64,000 bases of DNA from Dyella psychrodurans. GTDB taxonomy: Bacteria; Pseudomonadota; Gammaproteobacteria; Xanthomonadales; Rhodanobacteraceae. Both the position numbers and the translations under genes were made by a program. This document shows, piece by piece, positions 9,336 through 19,156 of the stretch (its first letter is position 1; each line of letters starts with the position of its first letter). Under the pieces are notes generated by a model. It was not told the DNA's origin and did not search any database. It saw only the letters and a program-made list of their open reading frames with translations. The DNA is taken from NCBI RefSeq assembly GCF_003363265.1, contig NZ_QRBF01000001.1, positions 62,001 to 126,000 of the forward strand, read 5' to 3'.

Positions 9336-10097
9336 TTACAGTTCATAGCGGCGTTCGAGTTCAAAACGACCCTCTACCGGCGATGCGATGACATTCTGGT
9401 GCACGCAACCGGGAAAGATGTTGCTGGTCTGCTCGGCATGATTGTCCGCGTTATAGAGATACGGGACATGAGACCAACAGCGATAGCCAAGATCCTTGAT
9501 GGCTTGTATTTCAGCCTCGACCTGTTCGATGCCAGCCAAACGGTAGTACAGGAACGGACGATGTTTGCGAATGGTCTCGGTCGCGCCCGCCAATAATTCG
9601 AGCAAGCTGCCAGGCACGTTGATTTTAAGCAAATGCAATGCCTCGAGACCGAGGCCGTCGACGGTAGTGATGTTTACGATTTCGTCCTGTGCATGCTTCA
9701 AAGTGGCGTTGTGCGGTAGTGATGCCAGTGATGACGGGCCTGTCGATCGACCCAGCCAATTGAGGTGGGTGTAGACATTCGTCAATTGATTGATCGCGAT
9801 ATTGGCGCATAGTTGCTGGAACGGAATGCGGCGCGGCTCGGCGACATGCACTTGTCCTTTCTCGCCGACGGCACGGGCCAACCAAAGTGCGTGAGCACCG
9901 TATTCGCCGCCAAATTCCATAACGCTCTGACCATCTTGAATCAGGCCGCTCAGCAGATTGATTTCTTGTTCGGCCCATTCGCCGTAAAGCTGCAGCGAGC
10001 GGGCGGCCGGGGTGTCGGCTTTTACAGCGGTCATTAAACCGTAGCGGGTATTCCACAGCCGCGAGGTTTGCTCGGAGGTGTTGACTTGTATGTTCAT
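9336..10097 (-). CDS. FkbM-type SAM methyltransferase
   Basis: A 253-residue predicted class I methyltransferase. LIQDGQSVMEFGGEYGAHAL fits the SAM-binding motif I of the FkbM family, with an acidic residue at the end of the next strand (VHVAEP) and FkbM-like LLKINVPGSLLELLAG, where the usual KID/E is KIN. The C-terminal part (RPFLYYRLAGIEQVEAEIQ) matches the family. FkbM enzymes O-methylate sugars or natural products. It follows the large unknown envelope gene on the same strand after 40 bases, so the two probably form an operon. Target unknown. Confidence 0.75.
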   Translation of the reverse strand: MNIQVNTSEQTSRLWNTRYGLMTAVKADTPAARSLQLYGEWAEQEINLLSGLIQDGQSVMEFGGEYGAHALWLARAVGEKGQVHVAEPRRIPFQQLCANIAINQLTNVYTHLNWLGRSTGPSSLASLPHNATLKHAQDEIVNITTVDGLGLEALHLLKINVPGSLLELLAGATETIRKHRPFLYYRLAGIEQVEAEIQAIKDLGYRCWSHVPYLYNADNHAEQTSNIFPGCVHQNVIASPVEGRFELERRYEL

Positions 10098-10137
10098 GGC
10101 TGAAGATCTCGAGGTTGAAGTTGATGGGAAATCCGCT

Positions 10138-12486
10138 TTAGCGCATAGCGCTGGCGATTCGCAGTTGTCTTACCGCGTCACGATACGCTGCTTCTGTATC
10201 CGATTGCGGCCCTGACAGAGCCCATTGATCGCAGGCTTCACGCCAGGTGGATAGAAGTTCTGCTGTCACGCTACCGAGTTGCCAGGCCCTTTCGCATAAG
10301 TGGCATGCACGGATGAAATCGGCGTTGCGTAGAAACATCTCGGCCATACGCCGGAGGGTTTCTGGCCGCTGGCCCGTTAGCGTTTCGAGTCTGCTTGCCA
10401 GGGTCACGGCGACGTTGCCTTGAACAGGCATGCCGGGAAGTCGTTCATAGGCAACCTGTATGGCCAGCCGACACTCCATGCTTTCGGTGCGCCAGCGAGG
10501 ATCGGCTTCTGCCAAAAATGTATGCATAAGGGCGTGCGAATACGCTTCTTTCGCTTGTTCGGGTGGCAGTACGTCTCCCTTGTCCAAGGCGACCTGAGCG
10601 ATGGCCAGGGCAATGGCCGCCGTCGGTGCGCGTGCATACAGTTCGTCTAGCAGTGCTTGCGCCGTTTCGAGATGCTGTAGTCGCAGACCGCCATCCTCGA
10701 TCGCAGCGCGTTGTCGAAGAATGTCAGCGTGGCATTGCTGGGCGTAATCAGCGTGCGAAGGCAGTCCGTGTAGGCGCATGCAGAGCGCCTGAGCTTCCGT
10801 ATATTTCGATAGTGCGCCATCTCCATATTGGCACTGTGCCCAATATACGATCACCTCGATCCAGGCTTTCAGCAACACGGGTTCGCCACGCTCGATGTCG
10901 GACGTGTGACGGGCTTGCATATCCCGCAAGTGAAGCAAACGGGAGGCCCCCTTTTGCCGCTTGGCTTTGGCAAGGTCGATACCGATCCGTTGCGCCTGCC
11001 AGTAGGGCTGTTGGACCACGTCGACGGCAATGTAGTGGTGCAGAGCGAGTTCGGAAGCCTCCGTATAGAGCCGATCCGCTTCGACTTTGCTGCAGCCTTC
11101 CGCGCGCATCATGAGCGTCTGCAACAGCAGCCACGTCATGGCGATGCGGTCTTGCGTCTTATCGGCCATCGCTTCGCGAATGGCAGACTCCCATTGCAAC
11201 AACAACGCCGCAGGCGGTGGCTCTTTTGCAAGTCTGCGTATGTTGGGAAGGACACTGTCGCGTTCGACGAGCAAGGCAGGAGGTGCGTCGGGACGTTGCG
11301 CTGCCAAGTTTTCCAGGCGGTCGAATAGTGAGAGCTCAGCATGTTTGTCGTCGCCTGGAGGTGCGGACAGAGCCGGCTCCTCATGCGATTCCGCTGGGAC
11401 TAGTGCGTTAACAACAGGTTCGGTCGTAAACATATCGGTGTCTTCGATATCATCAAATATTTCAGGCTGAACCGAACGGGCCTCGGCTGGATCTGCCGCT
11501 GCTTGTCCGGAAGAAAAAAACGGCGACGTCATAAGGTTGACCGGTTCATAGTGAGACCATGCCCGCAGAGTGCCGGCGTCCTGCGGATCGCCATCCACTG
11601 GCCGGTAGAACCATGGCTCTGGCGGACGATACGACTGCCTCGGGTCATGCCAGTTAGGCCGGCATGGGGTGGCTTCTGACGAGGGCGTCGCGATTGCCGC
11701 AGGCTGTTTTTCCGCCTGCGGGATGGGTTGGTGACGCGTGTCGTCGGGTGTGAGCCTGATGCCATCGATGGTTCGAGATGGAGCAGATGGCAAGCGCGAT
11801 CGCAGGAGCCACAGCCCAAAGCTTCCGCAAATTGCCGCGACAAGCAGCAGCAATCGCCAGAGCGAAGATTTGTCGAGCATGCCGCTTTTGTCGCTGACTG
11901 CCATGCCGGGTATGGCAGACGAGGGCGACACGTTGGCAAGGGCAGGTGAGCCTTCGCCCGAACGTGCGGCGCTTGACGGAGAAGACGATGCGGATGCTGC
12001 CGTTGGCAGCGTGGTGGTGTCCGCACCGAGCTGATCTTCACTGGCGGCGATGGTTGACGATGCGACGGTGTTCGTTGATGCATGGGTTGCGTCGTTTTGT
12101 ACGTACGGCATCAGGCCGTGTTTATCGGCGTGTGCTATGGCTGAAGGCGAGCCTTGTCGTGCAGACGATGTATCGGTCGATTCGGACTCGCTCGATGAAC
12201 CTTGCGTCCTATCGGCCGTGCCGTCTTCGGCGGCGTCTTGCGCAGGTTTTGATAGCGAAGGTGCAACCGTTCTTGATGCTTTATCGGCAGTCGATAAGTG
12301 TCGCGAATGCATGCCCTGGCTATCGATAAACGGATGGCTGCAAGCCGCCAGCAGGGCAATCACCACGATCAACCAGTGGCCATGTAGGTGACCTGCCGTG
12401 GACCGGATGATCACTCCCATTCCCGCACGCGACAGTCCAGCGAGGGGTAGTGACAGGCGACGCGCTTGGTTTGTTGAAGCCCCCAT
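10138..12486 (-). CDS. Large envelope protein with two hydrophobic segments, unrecognised
   Basis: A 782-residue protein that I do not recognise. A hydrophobic segment at about 38-48 ends LLAAC, a possible lipobox with Cys49. About 150 residues of Ser/Thr/Ala-rich, probably disordered sequence follow, then a second hydrophobic helix (WRLLLLVAAICGSFGLWLL) at about 212-230. A Pro-rich linker precedes a helical C-terminal half (about 370-782) with TPR-like repeats, for instance in AMTWLLLQTLMMRAEGCSKV and AEMFLRNADFIRACHLCERA. Start 12486 follows AGGAG by six bases; ATG 12420 would give a shorter signal. The architecture recalls FimV-like cell-pole or scaffold proteins, but no LysM is seen. An FkbM methyltransferase gene follows. 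Confidence 0.65.
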   Translation of the reverse strand: MGASTNQARRLSLPLAGLSRAGMGVIIRSTAGHLHGHWLIVVIALLAACSHPFIDSQGMHSRHLSTADKASRTVAPSLSKPAQDAAEDGTADRTQGSSSESESTDTSSARQGSPSAIAHADKHGLMPYVQNDATHASTNTVASSTIAASEDQLGADTTTLPTAASASSSPSSAARSGEGSPALANVSPSSAIPGMAVSDKSGMLDKSSLWRLLLLVAAICGSFGLWLLRSRLPSAPSRTIDGIRLTPDDTRHQPIPQAEKQPAAIATPSSEATPCRPNWHDPRQSYRPPEPWFYRPVDGDPQDAGTLRAWSHYEPVNLMTSPFFSSGQAAADPAEARSVQPEIFDDIEDTDMFTTEPVVNALVPAESHEEPALSAPPGDDKHAELSLFDRLENLAAQRPDAPPALLVERDSVLPNIRRLAKEPPPAALLLQWESAIREAMADKTQDRIAMTWLLLQTLMMRAEGCSKVEADRLYTEASELALHHYIAVDVVQQPYWQAQRIGIDLAKAKRQKGASRLLHLRDMQARHTSDIERGEPVLLKAWIEVIVYWAQCQYGDGALSKYTEAQALCMRLHGLPSHADYAQQCHADILRQRAAIEDGGLRLQHLETAQALLDELYARAPTAAIALAIAQVALDKGDVLPPEQAKEAYSHALMHTFLAEADPRWRTESMECRLAIQVAYERLPGMPVQGNVAVTLASRLETLTGQRPETLRRMAEMFLRNADFIRACHLCERAWQLGSVTAELLSTWREACDQWALSGPQSDTEAAYRDAVRQLRIASAMR

Positions 12487-12804
12487 GATCACTCCTGGCC
12501 AACCATGCCGTATCGAACGTCATGTCGACTAGGCAAGGGGTCTATCGGGATGAGGTAGTACGCTGCACGCTCGATAATTCATCGAGAAGAAATGCATCGG
12601 ATGGTGCTCGAATGCATCGGGAATTCATTGCCTTGCACGCGTCGACAGTGACTGGTTGCCGCCATCGTGAAGGCGCCCAGGCATAGTACGGATATGTAGG
12701 GGGTGGTCCTATGGGACGAGTCTTAAAACACTCGATCGTTCAAGTGGCGCGACAGCCATTCAGCTGCACGTCGGGGCGACTTTATGGAGCTGCGAGCGTC
12801 GCTT
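12487..12804. other. Non-coding gap
   Basis: About 318 bases between the start of the large envelope gene and the end of hutI. No convincing ORF, hairpin or known site was seen. It should hold the promoter for the leftward envelope-protein/FkbM operon. Confidence 0.5.
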
Positions 12805-14028
12805 TCATATCGGCGATACGGCCACGCCACCGATCCACACCTGACGCACCAGCCCGCCGCCGATCCAGTAGCACAGCTCGGCAGGTTGTTTCGCATGCCA
12901 TACGACGAGATCGGCCCGCTTGCCGATGGCGAGCGTGCCGCGATCCGCCAAACCCAGCGCACGCGCAGCGTTCACCGTGATGCCGCGCAGCGCTTCCTCC
13001 GGCGTGAGCCGAAATAGCGTGCATGCCATGTTCGCTGCCAGACGCAACGAGAGCAGCGGCGAGGTGCCCGGATTGCAATCGGTGGCAATGGCGATGGAAA
13101 CGCCGTGCGTGCGCAATGCATCCACCGGCGGCAGCTTTGTTTCGCGCAGTGCATAGAAAGCGCCGGGCAACAACACCGCCACCGTGCCGGCACGCGCCAT
13201 CGCCTGGATGCCCGAGTCGCTAAGGTATTCGAGGTGATCGGCTGACAACCCCTTGAATTCGGCCACCAGGGCAGCACCGTCCAGGTCGGACAGTTGCTCC
13301 GCATGCAGCTTTACCGGCAAGCCCAATAGGCGCGCATGCTCGAACACACGCTGCGTTTCCGCGCGACTGAAACCGATTCCCTCGCAGAACGCATCCACGG
13401 CATCGACCAGCCCTTCGTCGGCCAGTGCGGGAAGCAATTCATTGCAGACCAGGGCGACGTACTCATCGCGTCGGTCCTTGTATTCGGGCGGCAACGCATG
13501 CAGCCCAAGGAACGTGGTTTGCACGCGAATGCCAAGCGCAGTGCCCAGGCGGCGTGCCACGCGCAGCATCCTTCGCTCCGCGTCCAGTTCCAATCCGTAG
13601 CCGGATTTGATTTCCAGCGTGGTTACGCCATCGGCAAGCAGCGCGCGGGCGCGGGGCAGCGATTGAGCAAACAGTTCGTCTTCGCTCGCGTGGCGTGTGG
13701 CGCGCACGGTGGAGACGATGCCGCCGCCGGCGTGCGCAATGGCTTCGTAACTGGCGCCATTGAGGCGCAATTCGAACTCCTGCGCGCGATCGCCGCCGAA
13801 AACGAGATGAGTGTGGCAATCGACCAAGCCGGGTGTCACCAAAGCGCCGTCGAGGTCATGCACCTCTCGCGCTGTCGAAGCGGATGCCGACGGCAGATCT
13901 CGCATGGCGCCAATCCAGACGATGCGTCCATCCTGGCAAGCCATCGCCGCGTCGGTAAGCAGTCCGTGGCTGGCTTCACCGACGAAGGTCGCCAGGGACG
14001 CATTGGTCAGGAGCAAATCCCAGTTCAT
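12805..14028 (-). CDS. hutI: Imidazolonepropionase
   Basis: HutI hydrolyses 4-imidazolone-5-propanoate to N-formimidoyl-L-glutamate, the third step of histidine breakdown. The 407-residue amidohydrolase has the metal motif [13 protein letters not shown], the substrate-binding KSGYGLE, the metal-binding HAEQL and the catalytic [13 protein letters not shown], all in the expected order. The start ATG overlaps the stop of the ClC channel gene by four bases (ATGA), so translation is coupled. hutF, for the next reaction, lies 3 kb away on the other strand and hutU 25 kb away. hutH is not in the window. Confidence 0.97.
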   Translation of the reverse strand: MNWDLLLTNASLATFVGEASHGLLTDAAMACQDGRIVWIGAMRDLPSASASTAREVHDLDGALVTPGLVDCHTHLVFGGDRAQEFELRLNGASYEAIAHAGGGIVSTVRATRHASEDELFAQSLPRARALLADGVTTLEIKSGYGLELDAERRMLRVARRLGTALGIRVQTTFLGLHALPPEYKDRRDEYVALVCNELLPALADEGLVDAVDAFCEGIGFSRAETQRVFEHARLLGLPVKLHAEQLSDLDGAALVAEFKGLSADHLEYLSDSGIQAMARAGTVAVLLPGAFYALRETKLPPVDALRTHGVSIAIATDCNPGTSPLLSLRLAANMACTLFRLTPEEALRGITVNAARALGLADRGTLAIGKRADLVVWHAKQPAELCYWIGGGLVRQVWIGGVAVSPI

Positions 14029-15494
14029 CGGTCGGAGTCTTTTGCGGGTGTCTCGGTGGGTTCGACCGGTTCGCCGTAGGCATCCGTCGCGCCGATCTCT
14101 TCTACGTCATCGACGTCGTTTTGCTGCTTTTCCGCTTCCGCATGCCATGCGTGCTGACGCTCGAAATCCTGCATCATGCGTTCGGCGAAATCCTTGTATA
14201 CCGGCGTGGGGCTGAAAATGGACGCTGCCGCTCGCGCCAGCAGGCACGCCGCCATGATCGGAATCACCATATCCTGATTGTTGGTCAGTTCCATGGCGAT
14301 GACGGCTGAAGTCAGCGGTGCGCCCGTCACGCCGGAAAGATAGGCGCTCATGCCGAGCAGCACCACGGCCGCCTCAGGCGCATGCGGCAGGAAATAGGCG
14401 ATGTTGTGGCCGATGCCGGCTCCCACCGCCAGCGCCGGCGAAAAAATACCGCCGGGAATGCCGGCCCAATACGACACGACATTCGCCAGCAGCTTGTAAA
14501 GACCGAATGCGTGTCCTGCCGTGACCGGGTCCTGCTGCACGAACTCACGCGCTTGCGCATAGCCGGTACCGTAGACGGCGTTGTGGGAAATCACACCGAG
14601 TACCGCCAGCGCGAACCCGCAACCGACGGCAAACGAAACCGGGTAGCGCTCGCGCAGGCGACCGACCGCGGCCAGCGGCCCGCGCCGGCTCAAAAGGATC
14701 AACCGCGCGAAAAGACCGCCCAGCAGACCACCGACGACGCCACATTCCAGCACCGCGAGCCACGCATGCCCCAGCGGAAGGCTGGTTTCCACCGTGCCGA
14801 AGTAAGCGTAATTGCCGTTGATGCCCAGCGACACCACGCCGCCCACGATCACAGCCGTGAGCAGCAGGCCGCTGAAGCGATGCTCGAACGTGCCGGCGAG
14901 TTCCTCGATGGCGAACACCACGCCGGCCAGCGGCGTATTGAAGGCTGCGGCAATGCCCGCCGCGCCACCGGCAAGGATGAAGCGAGAAATCGCCTTGGCG
15001 TCTGTAAAGCCGAAGCGTCGACCCAGCGAATAGAACAGGCCCGCGCCCACGTGCACCGTGGGGCCTTCGCGGCCGATCGATGCGCCGACCACCAGCGCGA
15101 GTATCGTCAACACCATCTTGCTGGCCGCGATAGGCAACGCCAGCATGCGTGCGCGAAAGCTCTCGTCTTCGATATGGATGGAGGCGATGGCCTGTGGGAT
15201 ACCGCTGCCGCGCGCCGCGCGCAGACGGCCTTGAGTGACCCAGCACAACAGGCCGAACACCGTCGGCGTCATGATCAGCGGAATCCAGATGCCATGGGCC
15301 ACGATCTTCTGGAACAGGCCAAACGCCCAGTCGCTGGCCCTTGCGAACAGAATGGCCGCCAGCGCCACCAGCACCGCACCGCTCCACAAGGCGATACGCC
15401 GTTTCCACAAGTAGGGAGCGAAGAACTCGTGCCCCAGCACGGCGCGCAACCGTGGGTTGGAGGCTTTTGGCGTGGGCGATGGCGATTCCGGCAT
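14025..15494 (-). CDS. ClC-family chloride channel or H+/Cl- antiporter
   Basis: A 489-residue ClC protein of the inner membrane. The selectivity motifs are GSGIP (96-100), GREGP (141-145, gating Glu) and [13 protein letters not shown], and the internal Glu of the proton path is present in [10 protein letters not shown], so an antiporter is more likely than a channel. A soluble acidic tail of about 60 residues follows the last helix and no CBS domains are seen. The start at 15494 was chosen because the upstream open frame lacks ClC-like sequence. The 3' end overlaps hutI by four bases, an unexpected pairing with histidine catabolism. Confidence 0.92.
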   Translation of the reverse strand: MPESPSPTPKASNPRLRAVLGHEFFAPYLWKRRIALWSGAVLVALAAILFARASDWAFGLFQKIVAHGIWIPLIMTPTVFGLLCWVTQGRLRAARGSGIPQAIASIHIEDESFRARMLALPIAASKMVLTILALVVGASIGREGPTVHVGAGLFYSLGRRFGFTDAKAISRFILAGGAAGIAAAFNTPLAGVVFAIEELAGTFEHRFSGLLLTAVIVGGVVSLGINGNYAYFGTVETSLPLGHAWLAVLECGVVGGLLGGLFARLILLSRRGPLAAVGRLRERYPVSFAVGCGFALAVLGVISHNAVYGTGYAQAREFVQQDPVTAGHAFGLYKLLANVVSYWAGIPGGIFSPALAVGAGIGHNIAYFLPHAPEAAVVLLGMSAYLSGVTGAPLTSAVIAMELTNNQDMVIPIMAACLLARAAASIFSPTPVYKDFAERMMQDFERQHAWHAEAEKQQNDVDDVEEIGATDAYGEPVEPTETPAKDSDR

Positions 15495-15526
15495 CCGCGC
15501 ATTATGGCAGGCCGTTCGTGCCGAAG

Positions 15527-17089
15527 TCAGCGCGGGTGCCTCAACCAGCGCGTTTCGTACAGATCGAAGCGGCGATCCTTGAGGTTCTGTACGGCGCCGG
15601 CATTGCGCGCCATCGCCAGGCTTTCCAGCCGCAGGTCTGCAAACAGCACCGTTTCGATATTCGGCGTGGAGTCGGCGGCGACGCCGTCGCGCGCGAACGG
15701 AAAGTCGCTCGGCGTGAGAATGCAGCTTTGCCCATACTGGATATCGAAGTTGTTGACGCCCGGCAGATTGCCCACGTTGCCGGAAAGCACGACATAGCAC
15801 TGGTTCTCGATCGCACGCGCCTGCGAGCAATAACGCACGCGCAGATAACCTTCACGCACGTCGGTGCAGAACGGCACAAACAGAATCAGCGCGCCCTGGT
15901 CGACCAGATGCTTGGCGACTTCGGGAAATTCCGCGTCGTAGCAGATCATCACGCCGATGGGGCCGCAGTCCGTCAGGATGGTCGCCGCCGTATCGCCACC
16001 CGTGACGTTCCACACATTCCTTTCGCTGGGCGTCGGGTGGAGTTTTTCGCGTTCGTGGATGGAGCCGTCGCGCAGACACACGTAGCAGACGTTGTGAATG
16101 TCGCCGTTCTCCTGCTCGGTCGGATGCGAGCCGGCGATGATGTTGATGTTGTAGTTCATCGCCAGGCGGCTGAAAAGCTCCTTCACCTGCGGCGTGTAGT
16201 GGCTGAGTTTGCGGATGGTATCGACCGGCGACAGTTCTTCGTTCTCGATGGAAAGCAGCTGCAACGTGATCAATTCGGGGAACGTCACGAAGTCGGCGCT
16301 GTAGTCCGCAGCGATGTCGGTGAAGTATTCGACGTGCGTAACGAATTCGTCGAACGATTTGATGCGCCGCTGCAGGTACTGCACGGTCGCCACGCGCACG
16401 GAGTCGGGCAGGTTGCGCGTGGATTTCACGGCCGGAATATCCGGTTGATCCAGCAGGGCCGGATTTCGCCAGACCAGGTGCGCGGCGTAGCCGAGCGACT
16501 CGTAGTCGGTCGGCACATAGGCGCGCAGCAGTCCGATGATTTCGAAATCGTTGGCGAGTTGAAAACTCAGCGTGGGATCGCGGCGGCGTCCCTCGACCAC
16601 AGCCTGCACGTATGCTTCCGCGCTGCCGTAGCGCTGAATATTGCGCGACAACCCCGGAACGCGTCCGCCGAACGTGATGCCGCGCAGTTTGAGATCGGTG
16701 CACAGCCGCTTCCGTGCCTGGTACAGGCGTTGGCCGATGCGCATGCCGCGATAGTCCGGGTGCACCACCACTTCCATGCCGTACAGCCAGTTGCCGTCCG
16801 GATTGTGGCGCGAGGCCATGCCGCCGCCGGTAATCTGCATCCAGGTATGCGGTTTCAGGGCGACCGATTCGTCGATACGGAACGTGGCGCAGTAGCCCAC
16901 GATATTGCCCTCGTATTCGACGACGAACTGCCCCTCGGGAAAGTGCGTCTGCTGGGAGCGCAGCATTTCCGCCGAATGACCCCATTCGGGCGTGTAAATG
17001 CGGGCGGTGAGATCCACCAAGGCAGGGACGTCACCGAAAACAGCCTGCCGCAAGGCCAGTATTGGCGCATTTTCGTTCTTCTTGGCCAT
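15527..17089 (-). CDS. GNAT acetyltransferase fused to carbon-nitrogen hydrolase
   Basis: A 520-residue two-domain enzyme. Residues 1-about 215 are a GNAT acetyltransferase (EVVVHPDYRGMRIGQRLY is the acetyl-CoA loop). Residues from about 230 form a nitrilase-superfamily domain with the catalytic triad visible as Glu in FVTFPELI, Lys in HEREKLHPTPSE and Cys in GVMICYDAEFPE. The fusion is a known conserved architecture whose substrates are not settled; amidase activity on an acylated amine is a reasonable guess. It lies just upstream of the ClC-hutI pair on the same strand (32-base gap), so the three may be one operon. Confidence 0.9.
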   Translation of the reverse strand: MAKKNENAPILALRQAVFGDVPALVDLTARIYTPEWGHSAEMLRSQQTHFPEGQFVVEYEGNIVGYCATFRIDESVALKPHTWMQITGGGMASRHNPDGNWLYGMEVVVHPDYRGMRIGQRLYQARKRLCTDLKLRGITFGGRVPGLSRNIQRYGSAEAYVQAVVEGRRRDPTLSFQLANDFEIIGLLRAYVPTDYESLGYAAHLVWRNPALLDQPDIPAVKSTRNLPDSVRVATVQYLQRRIKSFDEFVTHVEYFTDIAADYSADFVTFPELITLQLLSIENEELSPVDTIRKLSHYTPQVKELFSRLAMNYNINIIAGSHPTEQENGDIHNVCYVCLRDGSIHEREKLHPTPSERNVWNVTGGDTAATILTDCGPIGVMICYDAEFPEVAKHLVDQGALILFVPFCTDVREGYLRVRYCSQARAIENQCYVVLSGNVGNLPGVNNFDIQYGQSCILTPSDFPFARDGVAADSTPNIETVLFADLRLESLAMARNAGAVQNLKDRRFDLYETRWLRHPR

Positions 17090-17167
17090 TTCTCCATCCT
17101 TCCTTAAGGAAAGTGAAGAGGACGCGAGTGAGCAGGTTACACTTTGTAAGTCTTACGGAGATTGTTC

Positions 17168-18538
17168 ATGAGCGATATGGCCACGGTTCACGCTTTCCAG
17201 GCACGGCAACTCTGGCATGAGGCGGGTTGGCGCAGCGATGCCACATTCGCCGTCGACGAGCGTGGCCGGGTTGCGCACATGGAGAGCGGGACACCGCAAT
17301 ACCTCGATGACTGGGTATTGCCGGGCATGCCCAATCTCCATTCCCATGCGTTCCAGCGTGCCATGGCGGGTCTGGCGGAACGACGTGGTCCCAGCGACGA
17401 TTCGTTCTGGACCTGGCGCGAAACCATGTATGCCTTCGCGGCGCGTGTCGATCCCGATACGCTGCAGGCGATTGCCGCCCAGCTCTACGTGGAAATGCTC
17501 AAGGCCGGTTACACGCAGGTCTGCGAATTCCATTACCTCCACCACCAGCCCGACGGAACGCCTTATGCGCAGCCGGAAGCGATGTCGCTGGCTTTGATCG
17601 AGGCTGCGCGCGAAGCAGGCATCGCGCTCACCTTGCTGCCGGTGCTCTACATGAGCGGCGGTTTCGATGGTCGCCCACTCTCGCCGCGGCAGCGTCGTTT
17701 TGGTCATGACGTCGACAACTATTTTCGATTGCTTGCCACGCTGCGCAAGCTGGAAAGCGACGACGTGCGCTTGGGTGTTGCACTTCATTCCCTGCGCGCG
17801 ATTCCCGAACAGAGCTGGCGTGGCGTGGTCGAAAGCGAAGCGCTGAAAACCGGTCCTGTTCACATCCATATTGCCGAACAGATCGGCGAAGTGCAGGACT
17901 GCATCGCCACGCGCGGCGCGCGTCCGGTCGAATGGTTGTTTCAGCATGCGGCGGTCGACCGGCGATGGTGCCTGGTTCACGCCACGCATCTCACCGAATC
18001 GGAAACCGCGCAACTTGCGCGCAGCGGTGCGATTGCCGGCCTGTGTCCCACCACCGAAGCCAATCTGGGCGACGGTCTTTTTCCGCTCGCGCGCTATCTC
18101 GATGCGAACGGCGTGATCGGCATCGGTTCCGATTCGCATATCTCCATATCGCCCGTGGAAGAGCTTCGCTGGCTCGAATACGGCCAGCGCCTGCAGACAC
18201 GCCACCGCAACGTGGCTGCGCGACATGCCGGCGACAGCGTGGGTGAAACCTTGTGGCGCGCGTCGCTACGCGGTGGCGTGCAGGCCGCCGACATGGCGAT
18301 CGGCTCCCTGGAACATGGAAAGCGCGCGGACTTCGTCGTGCTCGATCACGACTCGCCGCTACTGGCCGCACGCGATAGCCGTTCCGCCATGGACAGTTTT
18401 CTGTTCGCGGGCAATGTTCCGCTGGTGCGCCACGTCATGACGCGAGGCAGATGGGTGGTGCGCGATTTCAAACATCACGATGAAGCGCGCATCGCCGCGC
18501 GTTACCGTTCGGCGATGGAACGACTGACGAACGCATGA
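17168..18538 (+). CDS. hutF: Formimidoylglutamate deiminase
   Basis: HutF deiminates N-formimidoyl-L-glutamate to N-formyl-L-glutamate, part of the five-step histidine route. The 456-residue amidohydrolase has the metal motif NLHSHAFQRAMAGL, the EFHYLHHQ segment, HIHIAEQ and IGSDSHISISPVEELRWLEY. The ATG at 17168 follows ACGGAG; an in-frame TTG lies two codons earlier. It is divergent from the GNAT-nitrilase gene, with a 78-base shared promoter region. The deformylase needed next (HutG2 type) is not in the window. Confidence 0.95.
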   Translation: MSDMATVHAFQARQLWHEAGWRSDATFAVDERGRVAHMESGTPQYLDDWVLPGMPNLHSHAFQRAMAGLAERRGPSDDSFWTWRETMYAFAARVDPDTLQAIAAQLYVEMLKAGYTQVCEFHYLHHQPDGTPYAQPEAMSLALIEAAREAGIALTLLPVLYMSGGFDGRPLSPRQRRFGHDVDNYFRLLATLRKLESDDVRLGVALHSLRAIPEQSWRGVVESEALKTGPVHIHIAEQIGEVQDCIATRGARPVEWLFQHAAVDRRWCLVHATHLTESETAQLARSGAIAGLCPTTEANLGDGLFPLARYLDANGVIGIGSDSHISISPVEELRWLEYGQRLQTRHRNVAARHAGDSVGETLWRASLRGGVQAADMAIGSLEHGKRADFVVLDHDSPLLAARDSRSAMDSFLFAGNVPLVRHVMTRGRWVVRDFKHHDEARIAARYRSAMERLTNA

Positions 18539-18580
18539 TGCGATGGCGCGCAGCGATGGCTCGCGCGGAGGATCGTGTTG

Positions 18581-18667
18581 TTCAGAAGGTTTGCAGCCGG
18601 AGCCGGGTCATTGGGAGGCTGCTGCCCGCTACCTCGCATGGCGGCTTCCGGCTGCAAGCCTTCTGAA
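18581..18667. terminator. Long inverted repeat after hutF
   Basis: TTCAGAAGGTTTGCAGCCGG at 18581-18600 pairs with 18648-18667 with one mismatch, around 47 bases of loop. It could terminate hutF transcripts or be a REP-type element. Confidence 0.55.
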
Positions 18668-18733
18668 CATCAGCGCGTTGTCTTTGCCGTCCTGAGTCGG
18701 CGCGATGCGAATGATGGCGAGGCCGGCATAGAA

Positions 18734-18778
18734 ATCGGATAAAAGATCCGATCACTGGCGTAGAAATTGCGTAATTTC
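18734..18778. promoter_or_regulatory. Two adjacent palindromes
   Basis: ATCGGAT-AAAAG-ATCCGAT at 18734-18752 and GAAATT-GCGT-AATTTC at 18763-18778 lie 10 bases apart, about 215 bases before a small exported-protein gene. They look like operator half-sites; no cognate regulator is known. Confidence 0.35.
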
Positions 18779-18991
18779 CGAACGCGGCCGATGGGTCGAC
18801 GAACCCGCCTGAACGCTTCAATCTTTCGCGCCGTTGACTTTCTTTCGAGGCGCGCGCGGCAGCAACGCACTGGCTTTCACTTGCCTGACGCTGGGGCTGA
18901 ACCATTGGCATCGGTTCAGGTTTGTCGCGTCATCGCGGCGCGTCGAGGCCGCGTTTCCCGGCGTGAGTTTCCACTCACGAGGAGAAACACC

Positions 18992-19156
18992 ATGCGCCGT
19001 TATCTGTCTGTTTTCCTGATCGCTCTCGCTGTGCTGGGCGGCACACTGGCGCAAACAGGTTGCATTGTCGTCGCACCGCGCCCGGCTCGCGTGTGGGTGC
19101 CCGGTTACTGGGGTCCTAGCCACGTTTGGGTTGGCGGTTATTGGCGTTATCGCTGA
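18992..19156 (+). CDS. Small exported YXWXGH-repeat protein
   Basis: A 54-residue protein. MRRYLSVFLIALAVLGGTLA is a signal sequence followed by a single Cys (QTGC), perhaps a weak lipobox. The mature part is VPGYWGPSHVWVGGYWRYR, the aromatic Tyr/Trp/Gly repeat found in small envelope proteins of proteobacteria. GAGGAG lies eight bases before the ATG. Function unknown. Its stop overlaps the end of the LysR fragment on the opposite strand by 10 bases. Confidence 0.75.
   Translation: MRRYLSVFLIALAVLGGTLAQTGCIVVAPRPARVWVPGYWGPSHVWVGGYWRYR

Noticed and set aside
14382-15797. 471-residue frame antisense to the ClC gene
   Set aside because: Opposite a clear ClC protein; composition typical of a shadow frame.
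15341-17107. 588-residue frame antisense to the GNAT-nitrilase gene
   Set aside because: The other strand has intact catalytic motifs; this frame has none.
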